A stretch of 64,000 nucleotides of DNA from Streptomyces xantholiticus (GTDB lineage Bacteria > Actinomycetota > Actinomycetes > Streptomycetales > Streptomycetaceae): the NCBI RefSeq assembly GCF_014651015.1, contig NZ_BMWB01000005.1, positions 186,001 to 250,000 of the forward strand, read 5' to 3'. Position numbers and translations under genes: made by a program. Below the pieces are notes generated by a model. The model saw only the letters and a program-made list of their open reading frames with translations. It ran no database searches and was not told the DNA's origin. This document shows, piece after piece, positions 27,316 to 35,999 of the stretch (the stretch's first letter is position 1; each line of letters opens with the position of its first letter).

Positions 27316-27487
27316 CCGCGTGCACCGGACCGAGCGCGGCCGTGGACCGAAGGCTGACCGCCAAGCAGAGCGGCGACCGACCCCACAACCCGGGCGGTGT
27401 GGTCATAGAAGACGTGCGCGGTGGGCAGGCGACAAGTGATGCCGATCCCGGCTCGCGCCGGGGAGCGAATCCACCGAGGAGGATGTC

Positions 27488-27814
27488 ATGCCGGCAGGGT
27501 CCAGCCCCAAGCGGGAGCGTCAGTACGAGCACATCAAGGAGGGCGCGCAGAAGCGCGGAGCCTCCACAGGGCGGGCGAAGGAGATCGCTGCGCGGACCGT
27601 CAACAAGGAGCGGGCACGCTCCGGTGAGTCCAAGACCGCCGGCAAGACCTCGACCCGCGACAGGAAGTCCGCCTCCCAGCGTGGCGGCGAGCGGTCCCAC
27701 AGCGGGTCCCAGGGCCCGACCAAGGACCAGCTGTACGAGGAGGCCAAGAAGAAGAACATCGAGGGACGCTCCTCCATGAACAAGCAGGAGCTGCGTCGAG
27801 CTCTCGGACGCTGA
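27488..27814 (+). CDS. Small basic hydrophilic protein with a Rho/SAP-like C-terminus
   Basis: A 108-residue Lys/Arg/Ser-rich protein. Residues 1-35 (SSPKRERQYEHIKEGAQKRG) resemble proteins often labelled plasmid stabilisation in Streptomyces, though the label has little functional support. The C-terminus TKDQLYEEAKKKNIEGRSSM resembles the short helical Rho N-terminal or SAP fold that binds nucleic acids. The middle is disordered. GAGGA precedes the ATG. A strong terminator follows. A stress role is inferred only from the promoter candidate. Confidence 0.8.
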   Translation: MPAGSSPKRERQYEHIKEGAQKRGASTGRAKEIAARTVNKERARSGESKTAGKTSTRDRKSASQRGGERSHSGSQGPTKDQLYEEAKKKNIEGRSSMNKQELRRALGR

Positions 27815-27845
27815 GCGTCTCCGCCTCGGCCACCGGGCACGGAAG

Positions 27846-27886
27846 GGCGGTACGGCAACCGCCGACGCGGTTGCCGTACCGCCTTT
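27846..27886 (+). terminator. Bidirectional terminator
   Basis: A 17-bp perfect stem (GGCGGTACGGCAACCGC and complement) with a CGAC loop and a following TTT, lying between converging genes. Confidence 0.88.
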
Positions 27887-27901
27887 GCAGGGCTCGGGTG
27901 G

Positions 27902-28096
27902 CTAGTGCCCTTCCTTGCTCACTTCCTTGTTCACCGCGGCGGGCGAGTCGTACGTCTTCTCCGGCAGTGCGTCGAGCGCCTTCATGACCTTCTGATCGGC
28001 GCCGTGCTGCTTCGCCTGGTCCATGATCTGCTTCTTGTCGGCGGGGTAGCCGACGCCGCCCAGGGCCTTCTGCAATTCGATGGGGTTCACAGTCAT
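27902..28096 (-). CDS. DUF2795 small protein
   Basis: A 64-residue protein with the DUF2795 pattern: NPIELQKALGGVGYPADKKQ followed by ALDALPEKTYDSPAAVNKEV. Such domains are short helical bundles of unknown function, often found beside stress genes. There is no clear ribosome site; GGGTAG lies 10 nt upstream on its strand, so the message may have a very short leader. Confidence 0.85.
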   Translation of the reverse strand: MTVNPIELQKALGGVGYPADKKQIMDQAKQHGADQKVMKALDALPEKTYDSPAAVNKEVSKEGH

Positions 28097-28213
28097 GTAG
28101 GGAGAGCTACCCGTGCATGGCAGGGAGAGCGCCCGCCTGCCCTCAAGTGCACACCGATGGCCCTCGTCCTCAAGACGGGGCGGGAGGGCACGGGCCTTTG
28201 TGCCCGTGCCGCA

Positions 28214-28603
28214 TCAGTCGTCACGTCCGGCGTACTGGAAGGTCATGCCGAACACACCCGCGGCCGTGACTCCGACACCGATGAGGAACAGCCACAGCCC
28301 GTAGACGACGCCGATGCTCAGCAGCGCCATGCCGAGCGCCGTCAGCGGAGGGTAGGCGCTGTGTGGGGGGAAGAAGTCGATGAAGCCGCTGCGCTCGCGG
28401 ATCTGCGAGTCCGGCCGGTCCTCCGGCCGCTTGCCTTTGCGGCGGTAGTTCGCGGTGCAGAAGAAGGCGATGAGCGCCGACATGAGGAAGGACACGGTGA
28501 GTGCCGCGGTCCCGGCGGGTTCGCGGGCCAAGACGATGTAGGCGGCGTCCGTGAGGAGGAAGAACAGCGCGACGCCGGCGAACAGAAAAGCCTCGGACTT
28601 CAT
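28214..28603 (-). CDS. ctaF: Cytochrome c oxidase subunit IV (actinobacterial type)
   Basis: The 129-residue four-helix membrane protein ([20 protein letters not shown], then [20 protein letters not shown], and two later spans) matches the small subunit found next to CtaD in actinobacteria. Its ATG overlaps the ctaD stop in an ATGA arrangement, so the two are translationally coupled. It stabilises the aa3 oxidase in the plasma membrane. It appears to be a second copy, since the core oxidase operon lies elsewhere in Streptomyces. Confidence 0.9.
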   Translation of the reverse strand: MKSEAFLFAGVALFFLLTDAAYIVLAREPAGTAALTVSFLMSALIAFFCTANYRRKGKRPEDRPDSQIRERSGFIDFFPPHSAYPPLTALGMALLSIGVVYGLWLFLIGVGVTAAGVFGMTFQYAGRDD

Positions 28604-30318
28604 TCGCTCGGCCCTCCGCGGGTGTCGGGGGTCGGGTCGGCGATATCTCGTTTGGCAGGCCGGAGTCGCTTCACCTGCGGATGGTGGAGATCGAAGGCCG
28701 GGGAGTCGGAGCGGACCCGCGGCAGGGCTTCGAAGTTGTGGCGCGGCGGCGGGCAGGACGTGGCCCACTCCAGTGACCGACCGAACCCCCAGGGGTCGTC
28801 GACCTCGACCTTGGGCGCGTATCTGGTGGTCTTCCAGACGTTGTACAGGAACGGCAGCGTGGACAGGCCGAGCAGGAAGGCGCCGATCGAGGACAGGGTG
28901 TTGAGGGCGGTGAAGCCGTCCGCTGCCAGATAGTCCGAGTACCGCCTGGGCATACCGATCTCGCCCAGCCAGTGCTGCACCAGGAAGGTGAGTTGGAAGC
29001 CGACGAACAGCGTCCAGAAGTGGATCTTTCCGAGGCGTTCGTCGAGCAGCCGCCCGGTCAGCTTGGGCCACCAGAAGTAGAAGCCCCCGAACATCGCGAA
29101 CACGATCGTGCCGAACAGCACGTAGTGCAAGTGGGCCACGACGAAGTACCCGTCGGTGAGGTGGAAGTCCAGCGGTGGTGACGCGACCAGCACGCCGCTG
29201 AGCCCGCCGAGCAGGAAGGTGATCAGGAAGCCGACCGCCCAGAGCATGGGTGTCTCGAAGGACAGCGACCCTCTCCACATGGTGCCGATCCAGTTGAAGA
29301 ACTTGACCCCGGTCGGCACCGCGATCAGGAACGACATCAGGGAGAAGAACGGCAGGAGCACCGCTCCCGTGGCGAACATGTGGTGCGCCCACACAGCCGC
29401 GGAGAGCATGGTGATCGCGATCGTGGCGCCCACCATCCCCACGTACCCGAAGACCGGTTTTCTGCTGAACACGGAGATGATCTCCGTCACCACGCCGAAG
29501 AAGGGCAGCGCGACGATGTAGACCTCCGGATGGCCGAAGAACCAGAACAGGTGCTGCCACAGCAACGCACCGCCGTTGGCCGGGTCGTAGATGTGCGCGC
29601 CGAACTTCCGGTCCGCCACGAGCGCCAGCAGCGCCGCCGCCAGCACGGGAAAGGCGAGCAGCGCCAGGATGGACGTGAAGAGGATGTTCCAGGTGAAGAT
29701 CGGCATCCGGAACATCGTCATGCCGGGTGCCCGCAGGGTGATGATGGTGGCGATGAAGTTCACCGACCCGAGCGTCGTGCTGATGCCGGACAGGACGAGT
29801 CCCATGGCCCACAGGTCACCGCCCGCGCCGGGCGAGCGGACGGCACTGTTCAGCGGTGCGTAGGCGAACCATCCGAAGGACGCGGCGCCCCCGGGGAGCA
29901 CGAACCCCGAGACCACGAGCAGGCCGCCGAAGAGGAACAGCCAGTACGTCAGCGCGTTGAGGCGTGGGAATGCGACGTCGGGTGCGCCGATCTGCAGGGG
30001 CATGACGGCGTTCGCGAATCCGGCGAAGGTCGGGGTCGCGAAGAGCAGCATCATGACCGTGCCGTGGATGGTGAACAGCTGGTTGTACTGGTCGGAGCTG
30101 ACGATCTGCAGGCCCGGCCTGGCCAGTTCCGCCCGCATCAGCATCGCCAGGACGCCGGCCAGCAGGAAGAAGCCGAACGAGGTGGCCAGGTACATGTTGC
30201 CGATCGTCTTGTGATCGGTGGTGGTCAGATACTTTCTGACCGAGCTGCCCGCCCTGACGCTCGGGGTGAGGGACGCATCCACCGTCAACCGGCGTCGTGG
30301 GTGGTCCAGCTCTGTCAC
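28600..30318 (-). CDS. ctaD: Cytochrome c oxidase subunit I (aa3 type, accessory copy)
   Basis: The 572-residue haem-copper oxidase core has about twelve spans. It keeps the haem a ligand region [14 protein letters not shown], the CuB His-Tyr motif [14 protein letters not shown] near 250, the CuB pair WAHHMF near 300, and [13 protein letters not shown] with the haem a3 and a ligands near 385. GTG at 30318 with GGAGGAG in front is the start; a longer frame to 30795 is spurious. No subunit II or III gene is next to it, so it must share those with the main oxidase or be part of a variant enzyme. Confidence 0.94.
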   Translation of the reverse strand: MTELDHPRRRLTVDASLTPSVRAGSSVRKYLTTTDHKTIGNMYLATSFGFFLLAGVLAMLMRAELARPGLQIVSSDQYNQLFTIHGTVMMLLFATPTFAGFANAVMPLQIGAPDVAFPRLNALTYWLFLFGGLLVVSGFVLPGGAASFGWFAYAPLNSAVRSPGAGGDLWAMGLVLSGISTTLGSVNFIATIITLRAPGMTMFRMPIFTWNILFTSILALLAFPVLAAALLALVADRKFGAHIYDPANGGALLWQHLFWFFGHPEVYIVALPFFGVVTEIISVFSRKPVFGYVGMVGATIAITMLSAAVWAHHMFATGAVLLPFFSLMSFLIAVPTGVKFFNWIGTMWRGSLSFETPMLWAVGFLITFLLGGLSGVLVASPPLDFHLTDGYFVVAHLHYVLFGTIVFAMFGGFYFWWPKLTGRLLDERLGKIHFWTLFVGFQLTFLVQHWLGEIGMPRRYSDYLAADGFTALNTLSSIGAFLLGLSTLPFLYNVWKTTRYAPKVEVDDPWGFGRSLEWATSCPPPRHNFEALPRVRSDSPAFDLHHPQVKRLRPAKRDIADPTPDTRGGPSE

Positions 30319-30436
30319 TGCTCCTCCGATGCGTCGCCTACGCGGTGGCGGCGGACCACCGCGCGTGGTGGGTAGCCCCGAGCCGTCCGCCGGAAACCTG
30401 TGTGTGAGCCGTCCGGACCATTCCCGCTCCGCGCGC

Positions 30437-30487
30437 CGTGCCCGCCGGGCACGGCGGTGCCGGCAGCGCGGAGGCGCTGCCGGCACC
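30437..30487 (-). terminator. Double hairpin after the small hydrophilic gene
   Basis: A perfect 14-bp stem (GGTGCCGGCAGCGC and complement, loop GGAG) at 30456-30487, followed by a second small stem CGTGCCC-GCC-GGGCACG. Both lie downstream of the gene ending at 30495. Confidence 0.7.
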
Positions 30488-30494
30488 GGTGGCG

Positions 30495-30692
30495 TCACCG
30501 TTCGTCGTCGGACTTGCGGGAGCGTGACCGTGCCTGGCGGCTGCTGTCGGTCCTGGGGTCGTCGTCCGCCACCGGCTCGGGGTCCTTCGCGTCCTCGGCG
30601 TGTGTGTGCTGCCCGGACTTCGGACGACCCTGCATCTGGTGCTTGAGCTCGTCGTCCTTGCGGGGGCTCTTGGGGTTGCTTCCGCGTTGCAT
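30495..30692 (-). CDS. Small hydrophilic disordered protein
   Basis: A 65-residue, very polar protein: [19 protein letters not shown] near the start, then [18 protein letters not shown] and a basic end [14 protein letters not shown]. It lacks hydrophobic segments, so it is likely intrinsically disordered. The start is uncertain because no ribosome site is visible; an in-frame extension to 30785 exists. A sigma-B-type promoter 46 to 71 nt upstream and a terminator downstream make a single-gene transcript plausible. Confidence 0.65.
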   Translation of the reverse strand: MQRGSNPKSPRKDDELKHQMQGRPKSGQHTHAEDAKDPEPVADDDPRTDSSRQARSRSRKSDDER

Positions 30693-30737
30693 GGCTGTCG
30701 CCGCGAGGAATCGTCGATCCCCCCGACGGGGCGCCAG

Positions 30738-30763
30738 GTACCCCTGCCGGTCGGCGCCGACAC
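30738..30763 (-). promoter_or_regulatory. Sigma-B-type promoter candidate
   Basis: On the minus strand GTGT, 16 nt, GGGTAC. Its position, 46 nt from the ATG at 30692, is right for that gene. Confidence 0.42.
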
Positions 30764-30807
30764 GCCCGCCCACGCCGCCCGGCACACGAGGTCACCGCGC
30801 GGTCCCG

Positions 30808-32445
30808 TTACGTGTCCTGCCGATCGTCGGTCGGATCCTTTTGCCGCTCGAGGATCTGGGTGCGCTGCTCGGGAGTGGTGGGCATCTCGACCCGGTCGCG
30901 GAAGTACCAGGAGCTCAGCGCGGTACGCAGACGGCTCCCGCGCCACCGAGGACGTTCCTTCCCTGCGTCCAACGGTTCGGGGACGTACCGGACGAGAGCC
31001 CGGTAGTACCGGTCCACGTCCAGCGGACGGTGACTCTCGCTGATCCCGCCGTACGGGCTCTGGCTGATCCGCCCCGTCTCCACGCCTTCCTCGACCAGGT
31101 GACGCTCGTGCAGCTGCAGGGCCAGGCACAGCCGCTTGGTCACCATGAACGCGATCACCGGGCCGATGATCACTGCGATCCGCAGGACCCATGTCAGGGC
31201 TTCGACCGAGATCTGGAAGATGAAGGCGGTCAGGTCGTTGGCTCCGGCCAGCAGGAGCACCGCGTAGAAGACGATCGCCGCGACGCCCAGGCCCGTGCGC
31301 GTGGGATGGTCCCGGGGCCGGTCGCAGACGTGATGCTCCATCATGTCGCCGGTGAGCCATCTCTCGAACCAGGGATAGGCGTACAGGACGAGGAAGAGCA
31401 GGCCGGGAAGCACCACTGCGGGTACGAACACGTTCCACATGAGGGTGTGTCCTGCCACGGTGTTCTCCCAGGGCGGCAGGAGGCGCAGCGCGCCCTCGAG
31501 GAAGCCCACGTACCAGTCGGGCTGGGCGCCGGTGGAGACCTGGTCGGCCTTGTACGGGCCGTAGCTCCAGACGGGGTTGATCTGGGCGGTGGCGCCGAGG
31601 AGGGCGGTGACACCGGCCACGATCAGGCTCAGACCGGCGGACTTGGTGACGAACTGGGGGAACATCGGCTGCCCCACCACGTTCCGGTTGGTCCGTCCCC
31701 GGGCGGGCCACTGGGTGTGCTTGAGATACACGACGAGCACCAGGTGCAGCACCACCAGGGCGATCAGCAGTCCGGGAACGAACAGTACATGGACGACATA
31801 CAGCCGCGGCAGGATGATCTCGCCGGGGAAGGACCCGCCCCAAAGGAAGAAGCTCAGATACGTCCCGACGATCGGGATCGACATCACGATGGTGTGCGCG
31901 GTGCGCAGGCCGGTGCCGGAGAGCAGGTCGTCCGGCAGCGAATAGCCGCAGAACCCCTCGAGCAGGGCGAGCATGAACAGGGTGACGCCCACCATCCAGT
32001 TGATCTCGCGGGGCCGCCGGAAGGCGCCGGTGAAGAACACCCGGAGCAGGTGGACACCCAGGGCGGTGACGAAGACGAGGGCGGCCCAGTGGTGCATCTG
32101 CCGGATCAGCAGACCGCCGCGGACGTCGAAGCTGATGTACAGCGTCGAGTCGAAGGCGTCCGAGACCGGCAGGCCCTGGAGCGGCCGGTAGGAGCCGTCG
32201 TACGGCTCTGTCTCCATTCCCGGATCGAAGAACAGCGTCAGGAAACTGCCCGTCAGCACGAGCACGATCAGACTGTAGAGGGCCAGTTCGCCCAGCAGGA
32301 ACGACCAGTGGTCGGGGAACGCCTTGCGCAGCAGCGCCCTGGCGGCCTCGGACGCCGGTGCGCGGCGGTCGACTGCCACGTAGCCGGCACGGGCGGCCTC
32401 CGTGGCCTTCGCCTCGAGCATCTGCCTGCGTCGGCGGAACAACAT
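30808..32445 (-). CDS. qcrB: Cytochrome b subunit of the bc1-type complex (accessory copy)
   Basis: A 545-residue quinol-oxidising cytochrome b. The haem-binding His pairs are in MHHWAALVFVTALGVHLLRV (spacing 13) and HVLFVPGLLIALVVLH (spacing 14). The later part has QPDWYVGFLEGALRL and PPWENTV. The long C-terminal cytoplasmic tail (from about 450) is typical of actinobacteria. Normally qcrB follows qcrC and qcrA; here neither the diheme cytochrome c nor the Rieske protein is present, so this copy must borrow partners or act in a modified complex. It lies upstream of ctaD on the same strand with the small hydrophilic gene between. Confidence 0.93.
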   Translation of the reverse strand: MLFRRRRQMLEAKATEAARAGYVAVDRRAPASEAARALLRKAFPDHWSFLLGELALYSLIVLVLTGSFLTLFFDPGMETEPYDGSYRPLQGLPVSDAFDSTLYISFDVRGGLLIRQMHHWAALVFVTALGVHLLRVFFTGAFRRPREINWMVGVTLFMLALLEGFCGYSLPDDLLSGTGLRTAHTIVMSIPIVGTYLSFFLWGGSFPGEIILPRLYVVHVLFVPGLLIALVVLHLVLVVYLKHTQWPARGRTNRNVVGQPMFPQFVTKSAGLSLIVAGVTALLGATAQINPVWSYGPYKADQVSTGAQPDWYVGFLEGALRLLPPWENTVAGHTLMWNVFVPAVVLPGLLFLVLYAYPWFERWLTGDMMEHHVCDRPRDHPTRTGLGVAAIVFYAVLLLAGANDLTAFIFQISVEALTWVLRIAVIIGPVIAFMVTKRLCLALQLHERHLVEEGVETGRISQSPYGGISESHRPLDVDRYYRALVRYVPEPLDAGKERPRWRGSRLRTALSSWYFRDRVEMPTTPEQRTQILERQKDPTDDRQDT

Positions 32446-32484
32446 CCGTCAGCTCCCTGTCCAGCTACCGGTCGGGCCGGCCCC

Positions 32485-32508
32485 GCGTCTCCGGTGCGCG
32501 CGGGGTAC
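32485..32508 (+). promoter_or_regulatory. Sigma-B-type promoter candidate (distal)
   Basis: GCGT, 14 nt, GGGTAC. It would give a leader of about 250 nt to the phosphoketolase. Confidence 0.3.
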
Positions 32509-32657
32509 TCGCACCATGCGCGGCGAATCGGGGCGCAGGCCCGCATTGGGTGGAACATGGGCATGTCGATGTCCGAAGCGCAGTCCTTCCGCGCCCGCTC
32601 CCGCCGCGGCGGTCTGCGCCGGCTCACGGCGCCGTCACCCTTTCGGCCCGGCGCCCG

Positions 32658-32682
32658 GCGTGCCCGTGTCGGTACCGGGTAC
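32658..32682 (+). promoter_or_regulatory. Sigma-B-type promoter candidate (proximal) of phosphoketolase
   Basis: GCGT, 15 nt, GGGTAC, within a GGTACCGGGTACC sequence. About 80 nt upstream of the start codon. Confidence 0.4.
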
Positions 32683-32762
32683 CGGTCGTGACATGAAGGC
32701 ACCGGTGAACAGCTGTATGCGCAGCACGGCGAATCCGCCGAGCGCGGCCCCGGAGTGACGCC

Positions 32763-35090
32763 ATGACGCGGGCATACCGCCGCGCGGCCGACTACACCGC
32801 CGCCGCGCTCATCTTCCTCCGTGACAACCTGCTGCTGCGCGAGCCGCTGCGCGCCGACCACCTCAAGCCCCGGCTGCTGGGCCACTGGGGGTCATGTCCC
32901 GGTATCACCATGGTGTACTCAGCGGCCAACAATCTGATCCGCGAACGTGACGCCGATGTCCTGCTGGTGACGGGGCCCGGCCACGGTGCGCCGGCCAACC
33001 ACGCCAACCTCTGGCTCGAGGGCACGCACGAGGAGTACGACCCGGCCCTGTCCCGTACCGAGAGCGGTCTGACGGAGCTCGCCCGGCGCTACTGCGCTCC
33101 CGACGGCTTCCCCAGCCACCTCTCCCCGGCGGTGCCGGGCACCATCCACGAGGGAGGCGAGCTCGGTTACGCGCTGGCCACCGCGTTCGGTGCGGCCTTC
33201 GACGCTCCCGACCGGCTGGTCGTCTGCATCGTCGGGGACGGTGAGGCGGAGACGGGCCCGACGGCCGGCGCATGGCACTCGTCAAAGTACCTCGATCCCG
33301 TGACCGGCGGCGCGGTGCTGCCCGTGCTGCATCTGAACGGCTACAAGATCTCCTCCCCCACCGTGTTCGCGACCATGTCGGACGACGATCTGATGGCGCT
33401 GTTCCGCGGCTACGGCTGGGATCCGCGGATCGTCGACGTCACGGACGACCCGGACGGGGAGCCGGTCGCCGCCGCGGTGCGCGCCGCACACACCAACATC
33501 CGCGACATCCAGGGGCGCGCGCGGGAAGGGCGGCCCCCGAAGCGCCCCAGGTGGCCGATGATCGTGCTGCGCAGCCTCAAGGGGCAGGGGGCACCGGCGG
33601 AGGTCCAGGGGAAGCGCATCGAGGGGACGTTCCACTCGCACCAGGTTCCGCTCGACGGTGTACACGACGATCCTGTGCAGCTCTCCGCCCTGGAGGCCTG
33701 GCTGCGGTCGTACCGCCCCGAGGAGCTGTTCGACGAACACGGCCGGCCGACGGCGGAGGTGCTCGCCGCGTGCCCGTCCGGCGGGCGGCGTATCGGCATG
33801 CAGCCGGCCGGCGACGGCGGGCGGCTGCGCCGGCCGCTCGATCTGCCGCCCCTGGAGCCGTACGCGGTCGACGTCGGCGACGGCCCGGGCAGCGCGACGG
33901 CGAGCCCGGGCGAGGTGCTGGCGGACTGGCTGACGGAGATCATGCGCCGAACCGGCTCGAGCCGGGACTTCCGCATCATGTCCCCCGACGAACTCGCCTC
34001 CAACAAGCTGGACGGCGTGCTGAAAGCGACCGGTCGCGCCTGTGTGTGGCCCGTCGAGGAGTACGCGGAGGACCTCGCGCCGGACGGTCGCGTGATGGAG
34101 ATCCTTTCCGAGCACAACTGCCAGGGCTGGCTGCAGGGTTACCTGCAGACCGGACGTCATGGGCTGTTCCCGACGTACGAGGCCTTCGCCTCGGTCGTCG
34201 ACAGCATGCTCAACCAGTACGCGAAGTGGCTGAAGATGTCCCGCGAGGTCTCCTGGCGAGCTCCCGTAAGCAGCCTCAACTACCTGCTGACCAGCGAGGG
34301 CTGGCGCCAGGAGCACAACGGGTACAGTCACCAGGGTCCGGGCTTCATCAACAATCTGCTCACCAAGAAGTCCACGGTGACCGGCGTGTATCTGCCGCCC
34401 GACGCGAACACTCTGCTCGTCACGATGGAGCGGGTGCTGCAGGACACCGACCGGATCAATCTGGTCGTGGCCGGCAAGCACCCGGCGGCACAGTGGCTCG
34501 GCCTCGACGAGGCACGCAGGCACTGTGAGGCCGGCGCATCCGTGTGGCGGTGGGCCTCGAGCGACGAGGGGCGGGACCCGGAACTGGTGCTGGCATGCGC
34601 GGGCGGCATCCCGACCGTCGAGACCCTGGCGGCGGCAGAACTGCTGCGCCGCGATCTGCCGGAAGCGCGCATCAGGGTCGTGAACATCGTCGACCTGTGC
34701 ACGCTCGCCCCGCCCGACCGGCATCCGCACGGCATGCCGGACGCCGACTTCGACGCGCTGTTCGGCACGGACCTGCCCGTGGTCCTCGGCTTCCACGGCT
34801 ATCCCTCGGCCGTGCACCAACTGCTGCACGGCAGGCCCGGCCCCGACCGGTTCCATGTGCGCGGTTACGTCGAAGAAGGCACCACGACCACCCCGTACGA
34901 CCTGCTTGCGAGCAACGGCGTCTCCCGTCACGACCTGGCGATCACGGCGCTGCGGCATCTGCGTGGCCGACCCGGGGCCACCGGCGACCTGGCCGCACGG
35001 TATGCGCACCACCGCGACCGGCTTCGCGAAGAACTGCGGCGCACGGGCGTCGATCCCGCAGAGATCGCTGCCTGGGCGTGGAGGTCCTGA
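32763..35090 (+). CDS. Xylulose-5-phosphate/fructose-6-phosphate phosphoketolase
   Basis: The 775-residue thiamine diphosphate enzyme splits xylulose 5-phosphate (and often fructose 6-phosphate) with phosphate to acetyl phosphate. Signatures are GHWGSCPGITMVY near 41, GPGHGAPANHANLWLEG near 70, the cofactor motif VGDGEAETGPTAGAWHSS near 157, and LHLNGYKISSPTV near 185. Phosphoketolase-specific regions near 525 (EGWRQEHNGYSHQGPGF) and the C-terminal ITALRHLRGRPG follow. Length fits the family. It diverges from accessory respiratory genes, suggesting a redox- or stress-related carbon route. Confidence 0.95.
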   Translation: MTRAYRRAADYTAAALIFLRDNLLLREPLRADHLKPRLLGHWGSCPGITMVYSAANNLIRERDADVLLVTGPGHGAPANHANLWLEGTHEEYDPALSRTESGLTELARRYCAPDGFPSHLSPAVPGTIHEGGELGYALATAFGAAFDAPDRLVVCIVGDGEAETGPTAGAWHSSKYLDPVTGGAVLPVLHLNGYKISSPTVFATMSDDDLMALFRGYGWDPRIVDVTDDPDGEPVAAAVRAAHTNIRDIQGRAREGRPPKRPRWPMIVLRSLKGQGAPAEVQGKRIEGTFHSHQVPLDGVHDDPVQLSALEAWLRSYRPEELFDEHGRPTAEVLAACPSGGRRIGMQPAGDGGRLRRPLDLPPLEPYAVDVGDGPGSATASPGEVLADWLTEIMRRTGSSRDFRIMSPDELASNKLDGVLKATGRACVWPVEEYAEDLAPDGRVMEILSEHNCQGWLQGYLQTGRHGLFPTYEAFASVVDSMLNQYAKWLKMSREVSWRAPVSSLNYLLTSEGWRQEHNGYSHQGPGFINNLLTKKSTVTGVYLPPDANTLLVTMERVLQDTDRINLVVAGKHPAAQWLGLDEARRHCEAGASVWRWASSDEGRDPELVLACAGGIPTVETLAAAELLRRDLPEARIRVVNIVDLCTLAPPDRHPHGMPDADFDALFGTDLPVVLGFHGYPSAVHQLLHGRPGPDRFHVRGYVEEGTTTTPYDLLASNGVSRHDLAITALRHLRGRPGATGDLAARYAHHRDRLREELRRTGVDPAEIAAWAWRS

Positions 35091-35211
35091 GCCGGACCGG
35101 GCTACGATCGGTCACCATCCGGCCGGACATGACGAACCGTCATGCAGGCTCGCACAGCGATTCGGCAGAACGCGGCCACAGAGCCGACCCCGGCAGAGTT
35201 GGAGGGACCCC

Positions 35212-35934
35212 GTGTTCTACTACGTGCTCAAGTACGTCCTTCTCGGGCCGCTGTTGCGGTTGCTCTTCCGGCCGCGTATCGAAGGGCTGGAGCACATTCC
35301 CGACGAGGGTGCGGCCATCGTCGCGGGCAATCACCTGTCGTTCTCCGACCACTTCCTGATGCCGGCGATCATCAAGCGGCGCATCACCTTTCTCGCCAAG
35401 GCCGAGTACTTCACCGGTCCGGGCCTCAAGGGCCGGCTGACCGCCACGTTCTTCCGCAGCGCCGGACAGATCCCGGTCGACCGCTCGGGCAAGGAGGCCG
35501 GTCAGGCGGCCATCCGCGAGGGGCTGGGGGTGCTGGGCAAGGGCGAGTTGCTGGGCATCTACCCCGAGGGCACCCGGTCGCACGACGGCCGGCTCTACAA
35601 GGGCAAGGTCGGGGTCGCCGTCATGGCTCTGAAGGCGGGTGTGCCCGTGGTGCCGTGCGCGATGGTGGGGACGTTCGAGATCCAGCCGCCCGGACAGGTG
35701 ATCCCGAAGATCAAGCGGGTCACGGTCCGTTTCGGGGAGCCGCTGGACTTCTCGCGGTACGCGGGCATGGAGAACGAGAAGGCGGCGATCCGCGCGGTCA
35801 CCGACGAGATCATGTACGCGATCCTGAAGCTCTCCGGCCAGGAGTACGTCGACCGCTACGCCGCCGAGGTCAAGGCCGAGGAGCAGGAGCAGCACGGCGG
35901 CAGGCCGAAGAGGTTCCCGAAGCGGCGCGGCTGA
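35212..35934 (+). CDS. 1-acyl-sn-glycerol-3-phosphate acyltransferase family protein
   Basis: The 240-residue PlsC-type acyltransferase has the catalytic NHLSFSDHF (NH-x4-D) near residue 43 and the glycerol phosphate-binding IYPEGTRSHDGRLYKGK near 118, plus VPVVPCAMVG. An N-terminal hydrophobic helix (YYVLKYVLLGPLLRLLF) sits in the membrane, and a basic C-terminus ends the chain. It would make phosphatidic acid from lysophosphatidic acid. GTG at 35212 has GGAGGGA upstream. TACGAT at 35103 may be the promoter -10. Confidence 0.92.
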   Translation: MFYYVLKYVLLGPLLRLLFRPRIEGLEHIPDEGAAIVAGNHLSFSDHFLMPAIIKRRITFLAKAEYFTGPGLKGRLTATFFRSAGQIPVDRSGKEAGQAAIREGLGVLGKGELLGIYPEGTRSHDGRLYKGKVGVAVMALKAGVPVVPCAMVGTFEIQPPGQVIPKIKRVTVRFGEPLDFSRYAGMENEKAAIRAVTDEIMYAILKLSGQEYVDRYAAEVKAEEQEQHGGRPKRFPKRRG

Positions 35935-35986
35935 GGGCCGGTTCTGCGCTCGGCATATTCTCCTGGGCAGCAGGCGTCCGCACGCC

Positions 35987-35992
35987 TAGCGT
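35987..35992 (+). promoter_or_regulatory. -10 element implying a leaderless mRNA
   Basis: TAGCGT ends 7 nt before the ATG at 36000 and no ribosome site precedes that ATG. This geometry would start transcription on or next to the start codon. The competing GTG at 36015 has a GGAGGAA site. Confidence 0.4.
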
Positions 35993-35999
35993 TCCTCGC

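Larger units (their letters stand above)
32446..32762. other. Divergent promoter region between qcrB and phosphoketolase
   Basis: It holds two stress-sigma-type promoter candidates pointing to the phosphoketolase. No gene is supported. Confidence 0.45.
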
